A program made the translations under genes and the position numbers. Below are positions 6,277 to 11,575 of a stretch of 11,575 nt of DNA, piece after piece; position 1 is the first letter of the stretch, and the number at the start of each line of letters is the position of its first letter. The DNA is taken from contig PFJA01000058.1 of NCBI GenBank assembly GCA_002782905.1, forward strand, positions 1 to 11,575, in the 5' to 3' direction. A model generated the notes under the pieces. The model was not told the origin of the DNA and made no database searches. It was given only the letters and a program-made list of their open reading frames with translations. Source of the stretch: Lysobacterales bacterium CG_4_10_14_3_um_filter_64_11. GTDB taxonomy: Bacteria; Pseudomonadota; Gammaproteobacteria; Xanthomonadales; Xanthomonadaceae.

Positions 6277-7721
6277 CCGCCGCCACCGTTGCGGCCGCGG
6301 CGGCGACCGCCGATGCTGCCCTCGGGGGCAATGCTGAGCGCCGCTTCCGGGCCCCAGGAACCGGCCATGTACGGCTGCAACGGCGTACCCGCATGTTTCC
6401 AGGCATCGGCCACGCTATCGATCCAGGTCCACGCCGCTTCCACCTCGTCGTTGCGCACGAACAACGCCGGGTTGCCGTGGAAGGCATCCAGCAACAGGCG
6501 CTCGTAGGCGATGCGCCGGCGCAGGTTGATCGGCATCGACAGATCCAGCGGCAGCGGCTGCAATTCCAGCGCGCCCCATTCCGGCGCGGCGAGGCTGCTC
6601 ATCAACGTCAGCTCGATGTTTTCCTCCGGCTGCAAGCGGAACACCAGCCGGTTCGGTGTGGAGTTTTCGCGCGTGGGTTGCTCGAAGATCCAGTGCGAGG
6701 GTTCGCGGAAGGTGATCACCACCTCCGAACAGCGATCGGCCATGCGCTTGCCGGTGCGCAAGCGAAACGGCACCCCGGCCCAGCGCCAGTTGTCGATGTG
6801 CGCCACCAGCGCGACGTAGGTTTCGCAATCATCGGCTTCCGGCGTCGGCGCCTTGAAGCCGGCCACCGGCTTGCCGGCCACCACACCAGCCTGATACACA
6901 CCGCGCACGCTGTCGTGATTGACCCGCTCGGCGCTCATCGGCCGCAACGCACGCAGAACCTTGAGCTTTTCGTTGCGCACCGAATCGGCATCGAGCGCCG
7001 ACGGCGGCTCCATCGCGATCAGGCACAGCAGTTGCAGGATGTGGTTTTGCACCATGTCGCGCAGCGCGCCATAGTTGGCGTAGTAGCTCTCGCGGCCGTC
7101 CACACCATCGGTTTCGGCCACCATGATGTCGACCGACGCGATCCAGCGGTGATGCCACACCGCCTCCAGCAGCGCATTGCCGAAGCGCAGTGCCAGCAGG
7201 TTCTGCACCGGCGCCTTGCCGAGATAATGATCGATGCGAAACACGCGATCTTCGCTGACGCACTCGCCGACCGCTGCCATGATGTCGCGCGCGCTGGTCA
7301 GATCGCGGCCAATCGGCTTTTCCAGCACCAGCCGCGATGGCGCATCGAGCAGGCCGGCGGCTTTCAAGCCCTGGGTGATCGGCACATACAGGCCGGGCGG
7401 CGTGGACAGATAACTGACACAGTCGCGGCCACGCAAAAACTCCAGCCGTTCAGCCACCAACTGCGGATCGGACAGATCGACATTGAGGTATTCGCAGCGC
7501 GACAGCAGTTCGTTGATGTCCGCCGTCGGCGCTCCACTCTTCGCCAGCCGTTCGCCCAACAGGCTGCGCAAGCCATCGCTGCCGATATCCTGACGGGCAA
7601 TCGCGTAAACCCGGAAGCCTGGTGGCAACAGGCGATCACGCAACAGATTCAGCAGCGATTGGAACAGATAACGCTGCGCCAGATCGCCAGTGGCGCCAAA
7701 CAACAGCAAAGTCTCGTGCAC
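6273..7721 (-). CDS. zwf: Glucose-6-phosphate 1-dehydrogenase
   Basis: Zwf oxidises glucose-6-phosphate to 6-phosphogluconolactone with NADP+ (or NAD+), the entry to the ED and oxidative pentose phosphate routes. From the GTG at 7721 the protein has 482 residues, normal for the family. It shows the nucleotide-binding GATGDLAQR (9-17), EKPIGRD (134-140) and the active-site RIDHYLGK (162-169). The frame stays open to 7913, but the GTG has an AAGGGA Shine-Dalgarno 5 bases away and gives the family's usual start, MHETLLLFGATGD. The extension is unlike any Zwf. It is the first gene of the zwf-glk-pgl-edd-eda unit. The C-terminus is odd: after APEGSI it ends in a Gly/Arg-rich tail (GGRRRGRNGGGG) that overlaps the glk start region. 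Confidence 0.96.
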   Translation of the reverse strand: MHETLLLFGATGDLAQRYLFQSLLNLLRDRLLPPGFRVYAIARQDIGSDGLRSLLGERLAKSGAPTADINELLSRCEYLNVDLSDPQLVAERLEFLRGRDCVSYLSTPPGLYVPITQGLKAAGLLDAPSRLVLEKPIGRDLTSARDIMAAVGECVSEDRVFRIDHYLGKAPVQNLLALRFGNALLEAVWHHRWIASVDIMVAETDGVDGRESYYANYGALRDMVQNHILQLLCLIAMEPPSALDADSVRNEKLKVLRALRPMSAERVNHDSVRGVYQAGVVAGKPVAGFKAPTPEADDCETYVALVAHIDNWRWAGVPFRLRTGKRMADRCSEVVITFREPSHWIFEQPTRENSTPNRLVFRLQPEENIELTLMSSLAAPEWGALELQPLPLDLSMPINLRRRIAYERLLLDAFHGNPALFVRNDEVEAAWTWIDSVADAWKHAGTPLQPYMAGSWGPEAALSIAPEGSIGGRRRGRNGGGG

Positions 7722-7726
7722 GGATT

Positions 7727-7732
7727 TCCCTT
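7727..7732 (-). promoter_or_regulatory. Shine-Dalgarno deciding the zwf GTG start
   Basis: AAGGGA on the minus strand is followed by 5 bases and then the GTG at 7721. It is the strongest ribosome binding site in the ED block. It argues against the longer open frame reaching 7913. Confidence 0.7.
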
Positions 7733-7763
7733 TCTTTGATTGCCAGGCTTCGTGTTCCACCCG

Positions 7764-7769
7764 ATTATC
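7764..7769 (-). promoter_or_regulatory. Candidate -10 box for the zwf operon
   Basis: GATAAT (5 of 6 to TATAAT) on the minus strand lies about 42 bases before the zwf GTG, in the only sizeable gap upstream of the ED genes. The -35 hexamer 17 bases upstream (GTCGCA) is poor, so an activator would be needed if this is real. TATCGC repeats at a 10-base interval (7766 and 7776) overlap it. This is a guess from base composition and position. Confidence 0.25.
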
Positions 7770-7795
7770 GCGCACTATCGCATCGCTGCGACCGT

Positions 7796-7807
7796 GCATT
7801 CGTATGC
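7796..7807. promoter_or_regulatory. Near-palindrome GCATTCGTATGC, possible operator
   Basis: Five of six base pairs are symmetric around a central CG, the style of LacI/GalR-family operators. It lies about 27 bases upstream of the candidate -10 box of zwf. No regulator gene is visible. Chance is a real alternative. Confidence 0.2.
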
Positions 7808-7924
7808 GTGGATGCCAAGGCCATATTCGAGCGCCAGAGCATGGCGTGCAGCAAACGTGGTGTATGGCTGCGTGCACGCCATCAAGCGCACCACAGCATC
7901 GCCGCGCGCCCAAAACCCCCGCCA

Positions 7925-7956
7925 GCCCGGGTTAGCGCGTAGCGCGCAACCCGGGC
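7925..7956. repeat. 32-base hairpin with bulged A between amylase and zwf
   Basis: GCCCGGGTT (7925-7933) pairs with AACCCGGGC (7948-7956). A7934 is bulged. GCGCG (7935-7939) pairs with CGCGC (7943-7947), and the loop is TAG. It begins 23 bases past the amylase stop, so it could end or protect the GH97-amylase transcript. However, the minus strand beyond it reads TGGCGGGGGTTTTGGG, not an immediate T-run. The arms resemble dispersed gammaproteobacterial repeats of the CCCGGGTTA...AACCCGGG kind. It has the same architecture as the hairpin at 442-478. Confidence 0.65.
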
Positions 7957-7979
7957 GCATCATGTCGCCTCAACCCGTG

Positions 7980-9863
7980 CTACTTCGGCACGGTGGCGCG
8001 ATACACCGCAAATGACAGGCCGGGCAGTGCCACCCGCACGCGTCCGCGATGGGCGCGCAGCGTGGCGTCGCCTTCGCCGATCAAGCGATTCCAGATCTGG
8101 CCGCCGACGCTCACTTCCACCGTTTCCGCGCGCGCTTCGGTGCTGTTGTTGAAGACGACCAGAAACTCCTCGTTGCGACTCTTGTCGATGCGCGAGAACG
8201 CAAACACGCCCGCCTTTTTTCCCGCCAGACGCATGACCTGCACGCCGCGCGCCAGTCCCGGATAATCGCGCCGTACCTGCGCCATTGCGGCGATGGCCCG
8301 ATACAACGGGTGCTCGCGGTTGAAGTTGTCCGCGGCGGTGCTGGCCGTGCTGCCGATCAGGCGGTTGTCGTTGTAACTGGCGACCTGGCTGGGAAACAGG
8401 TCCTCGCGTGCATCTTGATCGCCGCCATCGCCGGTGAAGCCCTGCTCATCGCCGTAATAAATCACCGGCACGCCGCGCGCAAACAGCAACAGCGCGTTGG
8501 CGAGGGTGGCGCGGCGCAACAATTCGTCGTCGCTGGCCTGGCCCGCCGTCGCTTGCAGCAGAAAATGGCCGATCCGGCCCATATCGTGGTTGCCGCTGAA
8601 GATCGGCAGCCGGGCAGCGCCGGTGGCGCCATCGGCGTACCACGCATCGGCCGCGAACAGGGCCGCGAACACGCGCGCACCAGCACCTTCGGCAACCACC
8701 TTGCGCAGCGCATCCTGAAACGCGAAATCGAGCACCGCCGGAAATGCCGCTTCGCGGGTGAAGCGACTCAGGGCCTTCGGATCGGGCTCAAACACCTCGC
8801 CGAACACGTAGAAATCGGGGATACCCTCCGCTTTGGCATGCGCCACGATGGCGGGGATGAAGCCACGCCAGAAACTGTCGTTGACATGCTTGGCGGTATC
8901 GATGCGAAAGCCATCGACACGAAACTGGGTGATCCAATGCTGGTAGATATCGATCATGCCGGCGAGCACGCGCGGGTGCTCGGTGAACAGATCGTCCAGG
9001 CCGGCAAAATCGCCATACAGCGAACTCTCGCCGGTGAACGTGGAGTTGCCGCGGTTGTGGTAATAAATCGGCTCGTTGAGCCACGCCGGCACCTTGACGC
9101 GGGCTTCCTCGGCAGCCACGAACGGGGTGTAGGCAAAGGCCGGGTCGCGCAGCCTGGCGAAGTTATCCGCGTTCTGCTGTGCTGGCGCATCACCGGCAAA
9201 ACCGGCATTGATCGGCTCACCGTGAATGCCACCGCGGGTGATGTACGGATAGTGCGCGAGCGAGCGGTACGGACAAGTCTGGCTGGCATCGCCGCTGGCC
9301 AGATCGCCGCTGACCCCGCATTCGCGGTACTGGATCACATCGGCGCTGTGATTGGTGACGATATCCATGATTACCTTGATGCCACGCGCGTGCGCGGCAT
9401 CGACCAGCCGCTTGAACGCCGCGTTGCCGCCCAGATGCGGATCGACCTGGGTGAAATCGGTGATCCAGTAGCCGTGGTAGCCAGCGCTGCGTTGCCCCGG
9501 TGCGCCCTGCACCGCCTTGTTCTTGAAGATCGGGGTGACCCAGATCGCGCTGATGCCCAGGCCGTGCAGGTAGTCGAGCCGCTCGCGCAGGCCGTCGAGG
9601 TCGCCGCCGTGGAAGAAGCCTTTGTGGCGCGGATCGAAACCGTGTTGGTCAGCATCGCCAGCGATGCCGCCGCGATCGTTGCCCGGATCGCCATTGGCAA
9701 AACGATCGGGCATCACGAAATAGATCAGCTCATCCTGGATCGGCCGCTCGATGGCTTTGTACGCGCGCGCACCGTCGGCGAGTACGGCACCCGGCAATGC
9801 GCCGGCGAGCACCAACACCCACAGCGTACATCGCGATGAAATGTGCAACCACAAAGCCTTCAT
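7980..9863 (-). CDS. Secreted alpha-amylase family enzyme (GH13)
   Basis: This 627-residue protein has a Sec signal peptide: hydrophobic LWVLVLAGALPGAVLA and likely cleavage after Ala29 (VLA-DG). The GH13 barrel follows. Region I is DIVTNH (Asp167-His172). Region II is FRIDTAKH, with nucleophile Asp322 and Arg320. Region III is FGEVFE, with acid/base Glu356. Region IV is SGNHD, with Asp427, so all three catalytic carboxylates are present. DELIYFVMPDRFANGD at the barrel entry is typical of secreted bacterial alpha-amylases. The last ~100 residues look like domain C. The mature protein has only two cysteines (182 and 197), well placed for a disulfide. It should act on starch or maltodextrins in the periplasm or outside; the exact specificity (amylase, cyclomaltodextrinase or similar) is open. 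It overlaps the GH97 stop by 4 bases (ATGA). Confidence 0.92.
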   Translation of the reverse strand: MKALWLHISSRCTLWVLVLAGALPGAVLADGARAYKAIERPIQDELIYFVMPDRFANGDPGNDRGGIAGDADQHGFDPRHKGFFHGGDLDGLRERLDYLHGLGISAIWVTPIFKNKAVQGAPGQRSAGYHGYWITDFTQVDPHLGGNAAFKRLVDAAHARGIKVIMDIVTNHSADVIQYRECGVSGDLASGDASQTCPYRSLAHYPYITRGGIHGEPINAGFAGDAPAQQNADNFARLRDPAFAYTPFVAAEEARVKVPAWLNEPIYYHNRGNSTFTGESSLYGDFAGLDDLFTEHPRVLAGMIDIYQHWITQFRVDGFRIDTAKHVNDSFWRGFIPAIVAHAKAEGIPDFYVFGEVFEPDPKALSRFTREAAFPAVLDFAFQDALRKVVAEGAGARVFAALFAADAWYADGATGAARLPIFSGNHDMGRIGHFLLQATAGQASDDELLRRATLANALLLFARGVPVIYYGDEQGFTGDGGDQDAREDLFPSQVASYNDNRLIGSTASTAADNFNREHPLYRAIAAMAQVRRDYPGLARGVQVMRLAGKKAGVFAFSRIDKSRNEEFLVVFNNSTEARAETVEVSVGGQIWNRLIGEGDATLRAHRGRVRVALPGLSFAVYRATVPK

Positions 9864-11575
9864 TTGACCCGTCCAATCGGCGCAAAGCGAATCGCGGCGC
9901 CGCCGCCCGGCGCCAGGCGCAGGCTCAGCATCTCGTTGCCGGTCACCTCGCGGGTGCTGATTTCGATGGCTTCGGGGTTTTTATCCCAGCTCGCGTCGAT
10001 ACCATCGCCATAAATCTGCGCGCGATAGCGCACCCCGGATTCGAGAAAGCCCAGCGGCACACTCAACAGCCGCCCGTTCTCATCGGTCACCGCGCCGAGA
10101 TACCAGTCGCGGCTGTTGCGATCGCGCCGTGCGATCACCACAAAATCGCCGATCTCGCCGTCGATCGCCCGGCTCTGTGCCCAGTCCGCCGGCACGTCGC
10201 GGATGAACTGGAATGCCGCCGGCTTGGCCTCGTAGTTTTCCGGCAGATCGGCCGCCATTTGCAACGGGCTGTACAGCACCACATACAACGCCAGTTGTTT
10301 CGCCAACGTGCTGCTGAGGTTGCGCTCACGCAGCGCCTCGTCACTGCCGAGATCGAAAATGCCGGGGGTGAAATCCATCGGCCCGGACAGCATCCGGGTG
10401 AATGCCAGATTGGCAATGTGCCCAGGGCCGTTGCCCTCCGACCAGGCGTTGTACTCCTGCCCGCGAGCGCCTTCGCGGGACATCCAGTTCGGCCAGGTGC
10501 GGCGCAGGCCGGTATCCTTGATCGGCTCGTGGGTGTTGATGGCAATATGGTGCTCGGCCGCCACTTCGACCACTTTCTGGTAGTGGCGCACCATGAACTG
10601 GCCATGCTGCCATTCGTGTACCGGCTTGCCGGCCTCGCCGATGCGCTCAATCAGCCCGTTGCGCTTGACGTAGCCGGTCTTGACCACGCGCACGTCGTGC
10701 GCCTGCATGTAGGCCATCGCCTCATCGAGCTGGCGCTCGTAGTTGGCGATGCCACCCGACGTTTCGTGATGGCCGATGAGGCGCACGCCATTGGCTTTGG
10801 CATAACGTGTCAGTGCATCGAAGTCGTAATCCGGATACGGCGTGGTGAAGTTGAACAGTTCGCTGTTGGCGATCCAGTCGCCATCCCAGCCCACGTTCCA
10901 GCCTTCCACCAGCACGCCCTTGAACCCGTACTTGGCGGCGAAATCGATATAGCGCTTGACATTGGCGGTGGTCGCGCCGTGCTTGTCGCCCGCGGCCCAG
11001 GTCGATTTGCGGATATGCATTTCCCACCACACGCCGACGTATTTGCCCGCTTCCAGCCACGACACATCACCGAGTTTGTTGGGCTCGTTGAGGTTCACGA
11101 TCAGGTCGGAATCGATCAGGCCGGTGGCGCGCTCGGCCACCGTAACGGTGCGCCACGGCGTGACAAATGCCCCCGTGGTCTTGACCTTGCTGCCGTCCGA
11201 CCACGCAATCAGATCAGCCTTGAGCCGGTTGCCACCGACGTTCTCCAGGGTCATCTCGGCGTAATCGACCAACGCCGCCTCGTGCACGCTCAGGTACAGC
11301 CCGTGCGCGGTTTTCATGGTCAACGGCGTGACCGCCTTCCAGATCGCCGACAGCGGCGAATGGCGATACAGGTACTCGTAGCGATTGGGCAGGTAGGCAC
11401 CGTTCCACCACGCGCTGTGATCGCCGGTGAAAGCGAACTCGGTCAGCTCGTTGCTGATCGTGCGCTGGGTGTATCTGGCATCGGCCGGCACCTCATAGCG
11501 AAACCCGAAACCGTCATCGTAGACCCGCAATACCAGCGTCAGGGTTGCCTCGTCGGCGCTGGTGAAAGCGACGCG
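9860..11575 (-). CDS. GH97 alpha-glucosidase, inverting (SusB-like) type, 5' end missing
   Basis: The frame is open to the window edge, showing 571 residues. By family length roughly 90-120 N-terminal residues with any signal peptide are missing. The visible order is the end of the N-terminal beta-sandwich, the (beta/alpha)8 barrel, then a C-terminal beta domain. Glutamates matching Bacteroides SusB are present: VEGWN (codon 10904-10906, SusB E391), GHHET (10763-10765, E439), NTHEP (10526-10528, E508 acid), SREG (10472-10474, E526) and GQEY (10454-10456, E532). The spacings from E439 to E391 and from E508 to E532 agree with SusB. The nucleophile position of retaining GH97 enzymes appears to be Gly here (VKTGYV). 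Predicted role: releasing glucose from maltooligosaccharides in the periplasm. It is the likely first visible gene of a GH97-amylase operon (ATGA overlap). No cysteine occurs in the visible part. Confidence 0.93.
   Translation of the reverse strand, partial: RVAFTSADEATLTLVLRVYDDGFGFRYEVPADARYTQRTISNELTEFAFTGDHSAWWNGAYLPNRYEYLYRHSPLSAIWKAVTPLTMKTAHGLYLSVHEAALVDYAEMTLENVGGNRLKADLIAWSDGSKVKTTGAFVTPWRTVTVAERATGLIDSDLIVNLNEPNKLGDVSWLEAGKYVGVWWEMHIRKSTWAAGDKHGATTANVKRYIDFAAKYGFKGVLVEGWNVGWDGDWIANSELFNFTTPYPDYDFDALTRYAKANGVRLIGHHETSGGIANYERQLDEAMAYMQAHDVRVVKTGYVKRNGLIERIGEAGKPVHEWQHGQFMVRHYQKVVEVAAEHHIAINTHEPIKDTGLRRTWPNWMSREGARGQEYNAWSEGNGPGHIANLAFTRMLSGPMDFTPGIFDLGSDEALRERNLSSTLAKQLALYVVLYSPLQMAADLPENYEAKPAAFQFIRDVPADWAQSRAIDGEIGDFVVIARRDRNSRDWYLGAVTDENGRLLSVPLGFLESGVRYRAQIYGDGIDASWDKNPEAIEISTREVTGNEMLSLRLAPGGGAAIRFAPIGRVK

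Noticed and set aside
7870..7879. Perfect 10-bp palindrome GCGTGCACGC in the amylase-zwf gap
   Set aside because: It is short, GC-rich and matches no known operator that I recognise, so chance is the simpler explanation.
7722..7913. N-terminal extension of zwf
   Set aside because: The frame is open, but the extension is unlike Zwf and it contains the strong Shine-Dalgarno of the GTG start.
8049..9839. Plus-strand open frame of 596 codons opposite the GH13 amylase
   Set aside because: It covers the amylase almost end to end with no domain of its own; it is a by-product of GC-rich codon use. Similar frames opposite zwf (6264-7739) and glk (5254-6507) were dropped for the same reason.
1..11575. 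CRISPR arrays, tRNA/rRNA genes, insertion sequences, prophage or integrase genes, canonical hairpin-plus-T-run terminators
   Set aside because: I looked for each on both strands and found none. The repeats present are tiny intergenic elements and the genes are metabolic or housekeeping.

Overview
The window is GC-rich bacterial chromosome. The best guess is a gammaproteobacterium of the Lysobacterales/Xanthomonadales, possibly near Rhodanobacteraceae. The grounds are an EttA tail very close to the gammaproteobacterial protein, a clustered zwf-glk-pgl-edd-eda Entner-Doudoroff (ED) set beside GH97 and GH13 enzymes, and intergenic debris of tandem GGGAC-type units and REP-like hairpins. This placement is inference, because no rRNA or other marker gene is present.

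Layout. The left end (3-338, + strand) is the 3' end of ettA, an ABC-F translation factor. A 249-base gap follows, filled with small tandem repeats and two hairpins. Next comes pyrF (588-1406, +), encoding a type 2 orotidine 5'-phosphate decarboxylase. pyrF converges on a LOG-family gene and their stop codons overlap. From 1403 to the right edge everything is on the minus strand. In transcription order it reads: GH97 alpha-glucosidase (cut by the window edge), secreted GH13 alpha-amylase, a 258-base gap with a hairpin and the probable zwf promoter region, then zwf, glk, pgl, edd, eda and the LOG gene.

How the genes fit together. The minus-strand block is nearly a complete route from starch to pyruvate. 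The GH13 enzyme, with its signal peptide, cuts alpha-glucans outside the cytoplasm. The GH97 enzyme, predicted to be inverting, releases glucose. Glk phosphorylates glucose. Zwf, Pgl, Edd and Eda carry glucose-6-phosphate through the ED pathway to pyruvate plus glyceraldehyde-3-phosphate. Gene order follows pathway order except that zwf precedes glk. Junctions are very tight (GH97/amylase ATGA, zwf/glk GTGA, glk/pgl ATGA, pgl/edd abutting), which suggests two transcription units with translational coupling. No sugar transporter, outer-membrane receptor or regulator is visible.

The genes belong to known families and I see no clearly new multi-gene system. The least explained signal is a pair of 32-base intergenic hairpins, 7.5 kb apart, with different sequences but the same fold: 9 bp, one bulged A, 5 bp, 3-base loop. 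Seven base pairs differ in a compensatory way, which suggests a structured, probably REP-like, repeat family.
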